Of a stretch of 64,000 nt of DNA, positions 9,808 through 21,100 are shown piece after piece. The translations under genes and the position numbers were made by a program. Position 1 is the stretch's first letter. Each line of letters opens with the position of its first letter. The DNA comes from Pseudoalteromonas sp. Scap06 (GTDB lineage Bacteria; Pseudomonadota; Gammaproteobacteria; Enterobacterales; Alteromonadaceae). The notes below the pieces were generated by a model. That model saw only the letters and a program-made list of their open reading frames with translations. It did not search any database and was not told the origin of the DNA. Where the stretch lies: assembly GCF_013394165.1 (NCBI RefSeq), contig NZ_CP041330.1:558001-622000 (forward strand), read 5' to 3'.

Positions 9808-10407
9808 ATGACTTTTAACCCGATTATGTTTGCCCGCCATAGCAACGCTAACAGCGCGGTTATAAATGCCTTACAAGCCGATAGCAGTCACGTTGTTATT
9901 GACTTTAGTGGTAGTGAAGCATCGGTATTTTTAAGTGCTATTTTAGGTCATGACCTCACCAAACTTACCGCTAGTGGCTTTGGCTTTAAAGGCACACTGG
10001 ATGGCGATTTAAATTCTGATTTTAGCTACGCCGTTTACTACTTTAGCGAAACCGCCTTTCGATTTGTACTTCCAGTTAATGCTAGCCTGCAATTACAAGC
10101 GCTCATTAACGAGCAGCAGCTTAGATACGATATAGACTTTGTGGTACGCACCGACTTAGCGACCTTTACTTTAAAAGGCGACAATGCATTTGATACCTTA
10201 GTTGAGGCATTTAAACTAACCCCAGGGTTACGCCTTGCTGACGCGCAGCTTTGCTATGGCGCGCAAAGTGGTGATGTGTTTGTTACTGCAGTAGATCAAA
10301 ACAATGAACAGCAGTTTATTGTTATTGCTAAAACGGCCACGCTTGATAAGTGGCAACAGTATATGCAGCAACAGGGCTTTAGTGTTACCAACACTCAAGC
10401 AGCCTAA
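9808..10407 (+). CDS. degenerate GcvT-like protein upstream of gcvT
   Basis: A 199-aa protein without an obvious named family. It aligns by eye with the N-terminal folate-binding part of the adjacent GcvT: SGSEASVFLSAILGHDLTKL matches [19 protein letters not shown], and YAVYYFSETAFRFVLPVNAS matches [20 protein letters not shown], with similar spacing, and YGAQSGDVFVTAV matches [13 protein letters not shown]. The GcvT N-terminal [10 protein letters not shown] segment and the whole C-terminal barrel are missing, so aminomethyltransferase activity is unlikely. It lies 119 bp before gcvT on the same strand and may be a regulatory or folate-sensing relic. Homology is inferred from this pairwise comparison only. 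Confidence 0.6.
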   Translation: MTFNPIMFARHSNANSAVINALQADSSHVVIDFSGSEASVFLSAILGHDLTKLTASGFGFKGTLDGDLNSDFSYAVYYFSETAFRFVLPVNASLQLQALINEQQLRYDIDFVVRTDLATFTLKGDNAFDTLVEAFKLTPGLRLADAQLCYGAQSGDVFVTAVDQNNEQQFIVIAKTATLDKWQQYMQQQGFSVTNTQAA

Positions 10408-10526
10408 CGGGTAAAAAGTTAAAGATTACAATTTGGTAGGCTTAATAATGGCTACCATGTTATTCCCCCTCATTTAATTGAGGCCACGCCCACACACATG
10501 GGTTAATTTAAAAGTGAAGGAATATT

Positions 10527-11609
10527 ATGACTTCTAAAACAGTATTACATGCAAAGCATCTTGAAGCCGGCGCAAAAATGGTTGATTTTCATGGCTGGGA
10601 AATGCCAATTAACTACGGCTCACAAATAGAAGAACACAACGCCGTACGTAACGATGCGGGTATGTTCGACGTATCACACATGACCATTGTTGATATACAA
10701 GGTGAGCAAGCACAAGCATTTTTACGCAAGCTAGTAGCTAACGATGTTGCTAAGTTAACCGTACCAGGTAAAGCGCTTTACACTGGCATGCTTAACGAGC
10801 AAGGCGGCGTAATCGATGACTTAATTATTTACTACTTTAGCGAAACATTTTATCGCTTAGTGGTTAACTCAGCGACCCGTGAAAAAGATTTAGCACATTT
10901 GGCTAAGGTGTCGAGCGATTTTGCTGTAACGGTTACTGAGCGCCCAGAATACGCCATGATTGCGGTTCAAGGCCCTAATGCACGTGCTAAAACAGCCCAG
11001 GTATTAAACGCAGACCAGCAAGCTGCAGTAGAAGGCATGAAGCCATTTTTTGGTGTTCAAGCCGGTGATTTATTTATTGCTACAACAGGTTATACTGGCG
11101 AAGACGGTTACGAAATTGTAGTACCAAACGAGCAAGCCGCCGATTTATGGCAGCAATTGCTTGATGCCGGTGTAGCGCCTGCGGGCTTAGGCGCGCGCGA
11201 TACACTGCGTTTAGAAGCCGGTATGAACCTTTACGGCCTAGATATGGACGAAAGCGTATCACCACTGGCTGCTAACATGGCATGGACTATTGCATGGGAA
11301 CCAGAAGATCGTGACTTTATTGGTCGTGATGTTTTGGTAAAACAACGTGCAGAAAAAAGCACTCACAAGCAAGTAGGTCTTATTCTTGAAGAAAAAGGCG
11401 TGCTACGCAGTGGTTCTAAAGTAATTGTTGATGGTGGCGAAGGTGTTATTACATCTGGCACATTCTCACCAACATTGGGCTATAGTGTTGCATTAGCACG
11501 TGTACCTCGTTCAACCGGCGACACGGCTCAAGTAGAAATGCGTAAAAAATTAGTTAACGTAAAAGTTGTTAAATCGGGCTTTGTACGTAACGGTAAATCA
11601 ATAATCTAA
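10527..11609 (+). CDS. gcvT: aminomethyltransferase, glycine cleavage T protein
   Basis: T protein (360 aa) of the glycine cleavage complex, which moves the methylene group from aminomethyl-lipoyl H protein to tetrahydrofolate and releases ammonia. Visible landmarks are [33 protein letters not shown] (the catalytic Asp region), [14 protein letters not shown] and [18 protein letters not shown], with the C-terminal barrel ending in [22 protein letters not shown] site precedes the ATG. gcvH follows after 76 nt and gcvP after gcvH, the usual order. No glycine riboswitch is visible upstream. Confidence 0.98.
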   Translation: MTSKTVLHAKHLEAGAKMVDFHGWEMPINYGSQIEEHNAVRNDAGMFDVSHMTIVDIQGEQAQAFLRKLVANDVAKLTVPGKALYTGMLNEQGGVIDDLIIYYFSETFYRLVVNSATREKDLAHLAKVSSDFAVTVTERPEYAMIAVQGPNARAKTAQVLNADQQAAVEGMKPFFGVQAGDLFIATTGYTGEDGYEIVVPNEQAADLWQQLLDAGVAPAGLGARDTLRLEAGMNLYGLDMDESVSPLAANMAWTIAWEPEDRDFIGRDVLVKQRAEKSTHKQVGLILEEKGVLRSGSKVIVDGGEGVITSGTFSPTLGYSVALARVPRSTGDTAQVEMRKKLVNVKVVKSGFVRNGKSII

Positions 11610-11685
11610 ATAATTTGGTTATACCAATAAATAAGTTAGCCTTATTCATTGGTATTCTCCCAATCTAAACCAAAGGATGAAAAAA

Positions 11686-12075
11686 ATGAGCAATATCCCT
11701 AGCGAGTTAAAATACGCACCTTCACACGAGTGGGTTCGTAACGAAGGCGACGGCACTTACACTGTTGGTATTTCTGAGCATGCGCAAGAGCTGCTTGGCG
11801 ACATGGTATTTGTTGAATTACCAGAAGTAGGCGACGAAGTAGATGCTGGCGAAGACTGTGCAGTAGCAGAGTCAGTAAAAGCGGCATCAGACATTTACGC
11901 GCCAATCAGTGGTGAAATTGTTGCCATTAACGAAGAGCTAGAAGATGCGCCTGAAACAGTAAACAACGACGCATACGGCGACGGTTGGTTATTCCGTATT
12001 AAAGCGTCAGAAGAGTCTGAGTTAGATAATTTATTAGACGCTGAAGGTTACGCGCATACAATTGACGAAGACTAA
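11686..12075 (+). CDS. gcvH: glycine cleavage system H protein
   Basis: Lipoyl carrier protein of the glycine cleavage complex. ATG 11686 gives 129 aa, the normal length, with AAAGGA 8 nt upstream; the in-frame ATG at 11677 overlaps that site and is unlikely. The lipoylation lysine is in [15 protein letters not shown], within the barrel-sandwich fold, and [20 protein letters not shown] is the conserved N-terminus. It shuttles the aminomethyl group between GcvP and GcvT. A terminator-like hairpin follows it, so gcvP may be partly uncoupled. Confidence 0.98.
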   Translation: MSNIPSELKYAPSHEWVRNEGDGTYTVGISEHAQELLGDMVFVELPEVGDEVDAGEDCAVAESVKAASDIYAPISGEIVAINEELEDAPETVNNDAYGDGWLFRIKASEESELDNLLDAEGYAHTIDED

Positions 12076-12085
12076 TCGTTAATTA

Positions 12086-12123
12086 ATAAAAGCCCCTCTA
12101 TGTTAAAACATTGGGGCTTTTAT
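12086..12123 (+). terminator. hairpin between gcvH and gcvP
   Basis: The arms ATAAAAGCCCC and GGGGCTTTTAT pair over 11 bp around a 16-nt loop, with T-rich 3' side. It would attenuate readthrough from gcvTH into gcvP, which starts 105 nt later and may have its own promoter. Confidence 0.8.
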
Positions 12124-12227
12124 GATTAAAGCGCTTATTTTTCCATACAAAGTAAGCAGCTAAATCATCACATATTTTAATCAATACTAGTTACCCATTA
12201 GTATTTGGATCATAGGAATCTGGACAC

Positions 12228-15119
12228 ATGTCAAACGCCAAATCTCTTGAACAATTAGAGCAAAAGCAAGATTTTATTCGCCGCCATATTGGGCCAAGCC
12301 CAGCGCAAGTAAACGACATGCTTAGCGCTCTTGAAGTATCGAGCGTTGAAGAGCTGATCGGTCAAACTGTACCTGCTGGTATTCGTCTTGAGCAAGGTCT
12401 TAATATCGGCGAAAGCCGCACCGAAGTTGAAACACTAAGCTACTTAAAATCAGTAGCAAGCAAAAATAAAGTTTTCAAATCGTATATTGGCCAAGGCTAC
12501 CACCCAACTCACGTACCGCACGTAATTTTACGTAACGTACTTGAAAACCCGGGTTGGTATACAGCGTACACACCGTATCAGCCAGAGATTGCACAAGGGC
12601 GTTTAGAGTCACTATTAAATTTCCAGACTATGACCCTAGATATTACCGGCCTAGATTTAGCAAGTGCCTCACTGCTTGACGAATCAACCGCTGCAGCCGA
12701 AGCTATGGGCCTTGCAAAACGTGTATCTAAAGCTAAAAAAGCCAATGCGTTCTTTATTGCCGACGACGTACACACGCAAACCATTGACGTAGTGAGCACC
12801 CGTGCAGAGCAATTTGGTTTTGAAATTATTGTAGGTAAAGCCGCCGATGCTGTTAACCACGATATTTTTGGTGCGTTATTCCAATACCCGTCAACATCAG
12901 GCGAAATTGTTGATATAACTGACCTAATAGCTGGCGTACAAAGCAAAAAAGCGATTGCCTGTGTAGCTGCCGATATCATGAGCTTATTACTATTAAAAGC
13001 GCCAGGTAAATTAGGCGCCGACGTAGTACTGGGTTCAGCGCAGCGTTTTGGCGTACCTATGGGTTACGGCGGTCCACATGCTGCATTTTTTGCAACACGT
13101 GATGCGTACAAACGTTCATTACCGGGTCGTATTATTGGTGTATCAAAAGACCGTTTAGGTAACGATGCATTACGTATGGCAATGCAAACTCGCGAGCAAC
13201 ATATTCGCCGCGACAAAGCCAATTCAAACATTTGTACTGCGCAAGTATTATTAGCGAACATGGCTGCGTTTTATGCGGTATACCATGGCCCGCAAGGCTT
13301 AAAAACCATTGCACAACGCATTCACCGTTTTGCTGATATTTTAGCAACTGGCTTAAAAGCAAAAGGTGTGGCACTTAAGCACACTACTTGGTTTGACACA
13401 TTAACAGTGGTTGATGAAAACAAAGCCGACGTGATTGCGCGTGCTGTAGCTAAAGGTGTTAACTTTGCTACTAACCATGCAGGTGAATACTCAATTTCAG
13501 TATCTGAAACCACAACCCGTGCAGACGTTGCTGAGTTATTTGATATTATTTTAGGCGAAGGCCATGGCCTAAGCGTAGATGCGATTGCTGCTGATGTTGA
13601 AGCAAATGGCAGCGACTCTATTCCTGCAAGCCTAGTGCGTGATGATGAAATACTAACGCATCCAAACTTTAACAGCTACCACAGTGAAACAGACATGCTT
13701 CGCTATATTAAGCGCCTTGAAAACAAAGATTTAGCACTTAATCATTCTATGATCTCGTTAGGTTCATGTACCATGAAACTAAACGCGACCGCTGAAATGA
13801 TCCCAATTACCTGGCCTGAGTTTGCTAACCTTCACCCATTCTGCCCGCTAGACCAAGCAGAAGGTTACCAAATCATGATAGGCGAACTACATGATTGGTT
13901 GGTTAACATTACCGGTTACGATGCCGTATCACTACAGCCAAACTCTGGCGCACAAGGTGAATACGCAGGCCTTATCGCCATTCGTAAATACCACGAGTCA
14001 CGAGGGGACGCGCACCGTAACGTATGTTTAATCCCAAGTTCTGCACACGGTACTAACCCAGCATCGGCACAAATGGCCAGCATGAAAATTGTGGTTGTTA
14101 ACTGTGATAAAAACGGCAACATCGACATGGAAGACTTAAAAGCGAAAGCTGAAGAAGTCTCTGAAAATCTATCATGTGCCATGGTAACGTACCCATCTAC
14201 CCACGGTGTATACGAAGAAACGATTCGTGAGTTATGTGAAATTGTTCACCAGCATGGTGGCCAAGTTTACATGGATGGCGCAAACATGAACGCGCAAGTA
14301 GGTGTTACTAGCCCAGGCTTTATTGGCTCAGACGTATCGCACTTAAACTTACACAAAACCTTCTGTATTCCACACGGCGGCGGTGGCCCAGGTGTTGGCC
14401 CAATTGGTGTTAAATCGCACCTTGCGCCATTTATGCCAAACCACAGCGTAATTAACGTACCAGGTACTAATGAAGGAAATGGTGCAGTATCGGCAGCGCC
14501 TTACGGCTCTGCAGCTATTTTACCTATTTCATGGGCTTACATTGCTATGATGGGCTCTGAAGGCTTAAAACAAGCGACAGAAATGGCGATTGTAAATGCT
14601 AACTACTTAAGCAATGAGCTCAGCAAGCACTTCCCAATTTTATACCGTGGCCGTAATAATCGCGTTGCTCACGAATGTATTATTGACCTACGCCCATTAA
14701 AAGAAGCCTCAGGCATTACAGAAATGGACGTTGCTAAGCGCTTACAAGATTATGGTTTCCACTCACCAACAATGTCGTTCCCTGTAGCGGGCACATTAAT
14801 GATTGAGCCAACTGAATCTGAGTCTAAGGGCGAGATTGACCGCTTTATCGAAGCGATGGTATCGATTAAAGGTGAAATTGATAAAATCATTTCAGGTGAA
14901 TGGTCTATCGAAAATAATCCACTGGTATTTGCACCGCACACACAAGCTGATGTGTTAGGTAATGAATGGGACCGCGCGTATGACCGTTTTTACGCTGCCT
15001 TCCCAGTACCAGCAGTTGCTAAAGATAAGTTCTGGCCAACCGTTACACGTATCGATGACGTATATGGCGACCGTAATTTAGTATGTGCATGTCCTCCGAT
15101 TGAGACATATCGCGACTAA
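12228..15119 (+). CDS. gcvP: glycine dehydrogenase (decarboxylating), P protein
   Basis: PLP-dependent P protein, 963 aa, the single-chain form in which N- and C-terminal halves match the two subunits of other bacteria. Landmarks: [17 protein letters not shown] near the start, [15 protein letters not shown] in the middle, and the PLP-lysine region [20 protein letters not shown]. It decarboxylates glycine and loads the aminomethyl group on GcvH. The stop is at 15117-15119, and the Tn7-like element begins 9 nt later. The gene itself is intact, so its 3' end is the presumed attachment site. Its native terminator has been displaced to the far side of the transposon. Confidence 0.98.
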   Translation: MSNAKSLEQLEQKQDFIRRHIGPSPAQVNDMLSALEVSSVEELIGQTVPAGIRLEQGLNIGESRTEVETLSYLKSVASKNKVFKSYIGQGYHPTHVPHVILRNVLENPGWYTAYTPYQPEIAQGRLESLLNFQTMTLDITGLDLASASLLDESTAAAEAMGLAKRVSKAKKANAFFIADDVHTQTIDVVSTRAEQFGFEIIVGKAADAVNHDIFGALFQYPSTSGEIVDITDLIAGVQSKKAIACVAADIMSLLLLKAPGKLGADVVLGSAQRFGVPMGYGGPHAAFFATRDAYKRSLPGRIIGVSKDRLGNDALRMAMQTREQHIRRDKANSNICTAQVLLANMAAFYAVYHGPQGLKTIAQRIHRFADILATGLKAKGVALKHTTWFDTLTVVDENKADVIARAVAKGVNFATNHAGEYSISVSETTTRADVAELFDIILGEGHGLSVDAIAADVEANGSDSIPASLVRDDEILTHPNFNSYHSETDMLRYIKRLENKDLALNHSMISLGSCTMKLNATAEMIPITWPEFANLHPFCPLDQAEGYQIMIGELHDWLVNITGYDAVSLQPNSGAQGEYAGLIAIRKYHESRGDAHRNVCLIPSSAHGTNPASAQMASMKIVVVNCDKNGNIDMEDLKAKAEEVSENLSCAMVTYPSTHGVYEETIRELCEIVHQHGGQVYMDGANMNAQVGVTSPGFIGSDVSHLNLHKTFCIPHGGGGPGVGPIGVKSHLAPFMPNHSVINVPGTNEGNGAVSAAPYGSAAILPISWAYIAMMGSEGLKQATEMAIVNANYLSNELSKHFPILYRGRNNRVAHECIIDLRPLKEASGITEMDVAKRLQDYGFHSPTMSFPVAGTLMIEPTESESKGEIDRFIEAMVSIKGEIDKIISGEWSIENNPLVFAPHTQADVLGNEWDRAYDRFYAAFPVPAVAKDKFWPTVTRIDDVYGDRNLVCACPPIETYRD

Positions 15120-15122
15120 TTT

Positions 15123-15127
15123 TTGAA
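15123..15127. repeat. target site duplication, left copy (TTGAA)
   Basis: TTGAA directly precedes the terminal TGT of the transposon and recurs immediately after its terminal ACA at 38781-38785. Five-base duplications are what Tn7-family transposition makes. Confidence 0.92.
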
Positions 15128-15201
15128 TGTAGGTTGCGAATAAAAAATGCAACTATCGGAATTAAGTTTGCAACTCGAATAAAGTTTGCAACCGATAGTT
15201 G
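15128..15201 (+). repeat. transposon right end with three packed TnsB-type sites
   Basis: Terminal TGT is followed by sites at 15137-15154 (CGAATAAAAAATGCAACT), 15157-15175 (CGGAATTAAGTTTGCAACT) and 15176-15193 (CGAATAAAGTTTGCAACC), about 20 bp apart. An inverted pair CAACTATCGG (15150-15159) / CCGATAGTTG (15192-15201) brackets the inner two and could also form a hairpin just downstream of gcvP. Assignment as TnsB sites is by analogy with Tn7. Confidence 0.85.
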
Positions 15202-15223
15202 AATTTTGAGGTGGGTAAAAATG

Positions 15224-15253
15224 AAAAAGCGAACCAGAGATGGTTCGCTTTTT
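15224..15253. terminator. bidirectional terminator between transposon end and thsB
   Basis: A perfect 13-bp stem (AAAAAGCGAACCA) with a GAGA loop and T-rich ends on both strands. It can end the minus-strand thsAB message and insulate the cargo from gcvP readthrough. Confidence 0.92.
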
Positions 15254-15272
15254 ACGTCCGATAATTTGAATA

Positions 15273-15956
15273 TCAAATTACCTTTGAAATGTTATAGCTA
15301 TCTATGTCTTCTTTTATTTCAACTGCAATATCAAAATACAATGATGGGTTATTTGTAAAATTTATCCATTTTACAGATTGGATGTAAGAGTGCCGCCCTT
15401 TATAAACAGTTCCTCCAGTATGATCATTGCAGCCCAGAACTTCTGGTTCTCGTTTGTTGAACATGTTTCGGCTCATAATCCCAAATAAAAAATCTGTCAT
15501 TAAAGTTGTGCAGTTACAACATGAGCAAGTATTATCTTTTATATAATATTCGTAAGACCCATTTTCATCTGGCAGAACTACAGCTAATATTGCGTTTGGA
15601 CGACTGACTCGGCCATTTCTGGTTTTTACTTTAAGTGAATAGGATATTTCCCATGGAATCCATTGATCCGCCTCTGAGGTAAAGATACCCCAATCCTTCA
15701 TTCCTTTGGATATAAAAACCAATGTAATACTGCTGTCGAAAATTTTACCCTTCAGACGAGTTTCGATAGTTGAGTCTTTAAAGTCGCTAAGATCTTCACC
15801 GTCACTTTCACCTTTGTATATCTCGTTATTTTCACCAAGAATTTCTTCCAGTTTATTTACATAATCTCTGACTTTAGTTGTTTTCCACCAACTTTCTAAA
15901 ATATTTTCGACTTGTTCGTCACCATACTTATATGAGACAAATATTTTTCTTGCCAT
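15273..15956 (-). CDS. thsB: Thoeris ThsB, TIR-domain signal synthase
   Basis: A 227-aa TIR-like protein starting MARKIFVSYKYGDE, the opening of the ThsB/TIR fold, with the strand SSITLVFISKGM and the probable catalytic Glu103 in WIPWEISYSLK. ATG 15956 uses the AAGGAG that overlaps the thsA stop, 4 nt away, so translation is coupled; the longer reading from 15980 begins inside thsA. In Thoeris, ThsB senses phage infection and converts NAD+ to a cyclic ADP-ribose isomer that activates ThsA. The C-terminal ~100 residues contain a Cys cluster (CSCCNC) that I cannot assign. Only one thsB is present. Confidence 0.88.
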   Translation of the reverse strand: MARKIFVSYKYGDEQVENILESWWKTTKVRDYVNKLEEILGENNEIYKGESDGEDLSDFKDSTIETRLKGKIFDSSITLVFISKGMKDWGIFTSEADQWIPWEISYSLKVKTRNGRVSRPNAILAVVLPDENGSYEYYIKDNTCSCCNCTTLMTDFLFGIMSRNMFNKREPEVLGCNDHTGGTVYKGRHSYIQSVKWINFTNNPSLYFDIAVEIKEDIDSYNISKVI

Positions 15957-15960
15957 TACA

Positions 15961-17388
15961 TCACTCCTTTGCCAAAGCATTCAATGTATCGATTGTTCTT
16001 GATATTAACTCTAGAGGATTATTTGTTTCGTACCCAAGTGCTTCATATAATTTTTTTAATTTCCCGTCGTCATTAGGAAAAATAGTGTCGAAGTCAGCCA
16101 TAATCTCCTCCCAAATCTCTTTTGCAACGAAACCGCTGCAACCGATGGGTACAATGACTAATCCAAGCTCCTTTGCAATCCTATATTCTGCTAAAACACC
16201 TTCTGCGAAAATGACGTCTTCACCAATCTTTTTATTGCCCAGAATAAAAACAGCTATTCCAGCTTTCTCAATCAAATCGTAACGATATTGCTCCCATATT
16301 TTTTTACGCTCCGTCTCATCACTAATGTATTGAGGAAAGGGTCTCATGACTAATTTGTCTTCAAGATGAGAAAACTGTTTTTGATAAGCGGACTGAACTG
16401 CCCCGGAAATTAAAACATTCCCTATACCTAGTCCGACACCAGTTACAAGCTTATAGTTCTGGTCGATCAAAGCCTTACCTAGGTTGTGAAGTGCTTCTTC
16501 CGTGCTTGACTGTTTCCAAGCCCCAAAGTCAGCTGCACAACCAGATACAAAAACTGATTTGCGCTTATATAATCGATAAATATCGCTAAGTATCTCTGTG
16601 ATTTCCTGATACTCATCGATGAAAATCACATTGATATGAAATCTTCCCAGGTCTTCTGCGAAGAGTTGTTGTTTTGTTTCTCCTCTGGCGAAAGACGCAT
16701 CATTGGCATACTCTTTTCTGTTTTCGCGACGTAAAATACAATAATGGTTTCTTTGGTTATCCTCAAACTGCACTCGAATATTCGTTAAGACATGATGAAG
16801 ATTAGGATCAGTGAAACTAAAGCCGATAAATAGAAATGTTTTTGATACTAAATCTCCAGATAAAGCTGTAACAAACGGCGCGTGTGATACAGGATACTTT
16901 TCATATTCGTTTCTTGTAAGCACCGTGTTGTTTGGAGTCTCGATGTCACCGTGCATTTTGTATAAGACAACGTCACGTTTAGGTTTGGTGTTTGCTAATT
17001 GCTCTTTCGTATATTTTACATCGACAACTTTGTTTTCTGTCTCAAAGGATTTTTCTAACAGTTTGTCGTAATTTGTCGTCCAATAGGTAGAAATAGGTAA
17101 CGAGGCCAAGAGATTGTGGTTATCAGTAGGCGTATTCTCTGTTCCCATTTCATTTAGTAACTGTTGTGAAACGCGCTGACGATTAAACTGATTTACGTAA
17201 TATTGTGCTAGACCAACTAGATCGTGTTCATCATCTACATCTAGTTTTAATTCTTTTACCAATGGGCGAAGTAAGCTTTTCCAATCTACATAGCCAGCAC
17301 CCACAGATAAGCCGGCTCCAGCAAAAATAGCAGCATTACCGCTTTCGATCTCTCGCAAATATTGTTCAATAAAATGCTTAACTTCCAT
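15961..17388 (-). CDS. thsA: Thoeris ThsA, SIR2-SLOG NADase effector
   Basis: A 475-aa protein with the architecture and length of type I ThsA (Bacillus cereus ThsA is about 476 aa). The N-terminal SIR2 domain has AAIFAGAGLSVGAGYVDW, Asn106 in YWTTNYDKLLEK, His146 in YKMHGDIE, and DLVSKTFLFIGFSFTDPNL. The C-terminal SLOG domain (about 277-470) starts KSVFVSGCAADFGAW and has GVGLGIGNVLISGAV and MRPFPQ; Arg369 and Glu401 are the probable signal-binding residues. On infection it binds the ThsB product, forms filaments and destroys NAD+, aborting phage replication. It is first gene of a two-gene minus-strand operon. Confidence 0.93.
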   Translation of the reverse strand: MEVKHFIEQYLREIESGNAAIFAGAGLSVGAGYVDWKSLLRPLVKELKLDVDDEHDLVGLAQYYVNQFNRQRVSQQLLNEMGTENTPTDNHNLLASLPISTYWTTNYDKLLEKSFETENKVVDVKYTKEQLANTKPKRDVVLYKMHGDIETPNNTVLTRNEYEKYPVSHAPFVTALSGDLVSKTFLFIGFSFTDPNLHHVLTNIRVQFEDNQRNHYCILRRENRKEYANDASFARGETKQQLFAEDLGRFHINVIFIDEYQEITEILSDIYRLYKRKSVFVSGCAADFGAWKQSSTEEALHNLGKALIDQNYKLVTGVGLGIGNVLISGAVQSAYQKQFSHLEDKLVMRPFPQYISDETERKKIWEQYRYDLIEKAGIAVFILGNKKIGEDVIFAEGVLAEYRIAKELGLVIVPIGCSGFVAKEIWEEIMADFDTIFPNDDGKLKKLYEALGYETNNPLELISRTIDTLNALAKE

Positions 17389-17493
17389 TTTTATATGTCC
17401 TTATTTAGTCTGTACACTGGCTTTAGCAGGTCTGGTTAGTGATTGAAGCGAGCTTCCATTCGTAACACCAGAATGGTTGTATCGTATTGAGGC

Positions 17494-18186
17494 TTATAAA
17501 CCCTCAACATCCATACCATGCTCAGCCAACCACTTTTTTCGCTCTTTATAGTCGGGCATTGCACGTTCTACACATAACCAAAAATCAGAGGAGTGGCTTG
17601 GTTCAATCAAGTGGGAAAGCTCATGCACAACAACATATTCAGCAATTTTTGCGGGGAGTAATATAGTCTTCCAATGGAAATAAAGTGTCTGATTTTTACC
17701 ACAAGACCCCCAACGATAACCTAGGTCACGTACTTTTACTGCTGAGAACTCAACACTTAAACGATTTCTAAATTCGTTAGCTTTTGCTTCTAACCACTTC
17801 AAACCTTTTGCTACATACCAATCGATGAATAGCTTTCGGGCACCCTCAATATTGCTTTTTGATAAATGAAAACGGCCATGATAAAACTTGAGTGGCTGTT
17901 CTTGTTCATCAACTAAGTTTAAGCGATAACTTCTGCCTAAATATAAAAAGCCTTCTCCTTGCACAAACTGTTTTTGACGCACGGTTTTATGCATTAAGGA
18001 TTTTTCAGCAAGCTTTTGATAAATCCAGCTAAGCTTAGAGCGCACAAAATCTTCAAGTACATCGGTTTGTACAAATGGAGGTGCGGTAAGCAATAAGCTG
18101 CTATCTCTATCCACGGTTAACTGCATCGTTTTACGACCAGCACTGTGTTTAACAGGTATAACTAGGTCTTCAATAGTTAAGGTCAT
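17494..18186 (-). CDS. YgjP-like (DUF45) zinc metallopeptidase
   Basis: A 230-aa protein of the YgjP/WLM-type metallopeptidase family. The zinc site is HELSH (188-192) with a third likely ligand His198 in EPSHSSDFW; the upstream DLGYRWGSCGKNQTLYFHW segment is also a family hallmark. It overlaps the hsdR stop by ATGA, so it is the last gene of the restriction operon. Genes of this family are often found behind type I hsdR, where their role is undefined. Substrate unknown; protein processing or regulation of the restriction complex is only a guess. Confidence 0.85.
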   Translation of the reverse strand: MTLTIEDLVIPVKHSAGRKTMQLTVDRDSSLLLTAPPFVQTDVLEDFVRSKLSWIYQKLAEKSLMHKTVRQKQFVQGEGFLYLGRSYRLNLVDEQEQPLKFYHGRFHLSKSNIEGARKLFIDWYVAKGLKWLEAKANEFRNRLSVEFSAVKVRDLGYRWGSCGKNQTLYFHWKTILLPAKIAEYVVVHELSHLIEPSHSSDFWLCVERAMPDYKERKKWLAEHGMDVEGL

Positions 18187-21100
18187 ACAGCCTCTAATTT
18201 ATAGCTATTGGCTTTAGCAAGCTCTCTAAGCTTATCAACCAAAGGTTCTATATGATCAAAGTCAAGTAGCTCAGATTCATACAGAGTTTCAAATAAATAC
18301 TGCTCTAACTCTTCTTGTAAACCTAAACGATGAGGTTCCCAAAAACTAGTGGTGGTGATCTTATCTTGAATATGGGCAACCAATTTTTCAGTAAGCTCTA
18401 TTAGTTGGGCTTCTAAGGCTAAATCAGGTTTGTCCTCACCACTTACTGCCACTTTTAACATGCGATAAAACGGAAGGTAATGCTCAGGGATGTCAGGCAA
18501 ACCTTCTTCATGCTTGGTAGAGCCAGAACGCACTTCATCAATAATGCTTTGTAGCGCTTTGATCAATTCATCCCATTGGCCAGCTAAGTCTTCGAGAATC
18601 TGTTTTAGGTAGTCACTAAGTTTCACATAGTAAATAGGGTCTTCATCAAGATGTTTAGTTATGTGACTCTTTATTGCGTGCTCCATATCTGACGCGACTG
18701 CTTTTTTCTGTTCTTCTGGGTCAGCACAATAAGTTGCAACTTGCTCACGCACTTCATCTATACTTTTTTCAAAATGTGCATCTGTTAAGTTTACTGGCGC
18801 TACTTTAGGGTCACTACCCAGTGAAATAATATGTTCGTCAATTAAAGTACGAACCTTAGCACCAACATCTTTACCTATCACCATACTATCGCGATAACGC
18901 ATTCTTGCACGGTTTTGTATCATCGCCAGTGCTTTAGCATCGCCAGCAAAAGGTAAGCCTTCAGGGCGTGGTAATACTTGTTCTAAGCTTTGTAAGAAGG
19001 CTTTTAATTTTACTGAAAACTCTTGGCGTAATCGTTCCGTGCTAAGCAATTGTACGCAAGATTCAATATCATCAAGCGATTCTATTCCTTTACTGCGGAA
19101 TATATCGACGGCTCGAATATGACGCTCTCTAAGGGCTGGAACTTCGTCTTTTAAACTGCGTAACGCGCCTTCAACATCTTCGTCACTATAAGCTGCTAAT
19201 GCAGCTTTAAGGTGATTCGCAACACCATAATAGTCCACCACAATACCAAACTGCTTGCCATATCCCGTACGGTTAACCCTAGCAATTGTTTGTAATAATT
19301 CCGCTTCACGAATTGAGCGATCTAAATACATCACACCTTCAATTGGTGCATCAAAGCCTGTTAACAGCATTGATTTAACAATTAAGAACGAAAGCGGATC
19401 TGTACCGGCCTCAGTTTGCTCAGCTTCAGCACCTAGTTCTTTATTCAGTAAAGGCTTTTTGAAACGTTCAATAGCTTTGTCTTGTTTGGCTCTATCTGTA
19501 TGCTCAGCCCATTCTGGCCCATCGTTATTATCAGACGAGATAATGGTGGAAAATTCCATTCTGGCTAATACACTTTTATAACGCCATGCTTGGATCAACG
19601 CCTGTACTTTAGGAGACTTACGACAAAGGGTTTCGTTATCACAACCCTTTAACTCTTCAGGTAAGCGCTCAGCATCAAACAGCAACTTATCACGCGCATC
19701 TATAAAGGCTTTGTAATAGCGCACAGCAGCTAAACGACTATATGCCACCACTTGTGCTTTATAGCCATTAGGTAAAATATTGGTGACATAGTGACGCAGC
19801 ATATCTGCTGCTTTTTCTTCAATTAGCAGTGTGGCTTCTAATACATTACCTTTAGTCGCATACTTCTTTTTAATGGCTTCGAGTTCTTCTTCACTTTTAT
19901 CGCTAAAAAAGTCTTCAAATAACTCATCTAAGCTAGAGCCATCTTTTACTGCACCATTTACCGTGCGACCTTCATATAAAATAGGTACTGTCGCGCCATC
20001 AGCCTCGGCTTCTTTAATGGTGTACTTATCAATAAACTCACCAAACACTTCATGGGTGCGTTTTTTCTCACCCATAATGATTGGCGTACCCGTAAAGCCG
20101 ATACGAGCACAGTTAGGAATACCTGAAAGCAAGTTAGCGTGTAAATCACCCGATTGTGTACGATGCGCTTCATCCACCATTACCAAGATATCTTCACTGG
20201 CATTGAGCAATTCAAAAGGGTCAGCTGCTTTGGTTTGTGACTCACGATATTTTTGGATCATCGCAAATACGATGCCGGGACCATCTTGCTTTAATAGGTT
20301 TTTAAGGGATCTATTATTGTTAGCAACCGAGACCATTTCATCGGTTAAAGAGGCTGTACTGGAAAGTTGTTTTTGTAGGTCTTTTCTGTCGGTAACTATT
20401 ACCACTTTAAAGCGGCGTAAGGCAATATCTGTACGTAGTTTTCGGATCAGAAACATCATAGTTAATGACTTACCCGAGCCTTGGGTATGCCACACGATAC
20501 CACCACGCCTATCGTATTCACCATCTTGTTTACGAGTTTTACCCGATAATAAGCGCTGAACAGAACGCACTACACCACGATATTGCTGATAACGACAGAC
20601 CATCTTGATGGTTTGCCCACCTTGATGCACAAACAAAATAAAGTGGCGAATAATATCTAACAGAGATTCAGGCATTAACATACCAGCCACTAATCGCTGT
20701 TGCGCTGACAGGCCTGAAACACCTAGCTCTTTAGCGAGTGCTTTTTCACAACGCTTAGGCTCACTCTGTGTAGCAATAGTTTTCCAAGGTTTATAAAACT
20801 CAGCTCTTGCGCCAATAGTGCCCACTAAACATTGCTCAAAACTGGCGGCAATCATTAACTGGTTGGTATTAAATAACTGAGGAGCACCTTCATTATCTTC
20901 TACTTCACCGCCAGCAAAACGTTGGTTGGAATAACGGCGAAGCTGATTAATCGCCGCAGCCATAGGCTCGGCACTATCTGGATTTTTACATTCAATAACG
21001 ACTAACGGAATACCGTTAACCAATAATACTAAATCAGGAATAATATGTTTTTTGCTGGTGTCATGCCCGGGAGGACATTTCACCTTAAACTGGTTAATTA

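Noticed and set aside
10408..10526. Glycine riboswitch before gcvT
   Set aside because: The tandem glycine aptamer signature is not visible in the 119-bp leader; only a short CCTCA/TGAGG stem is present.
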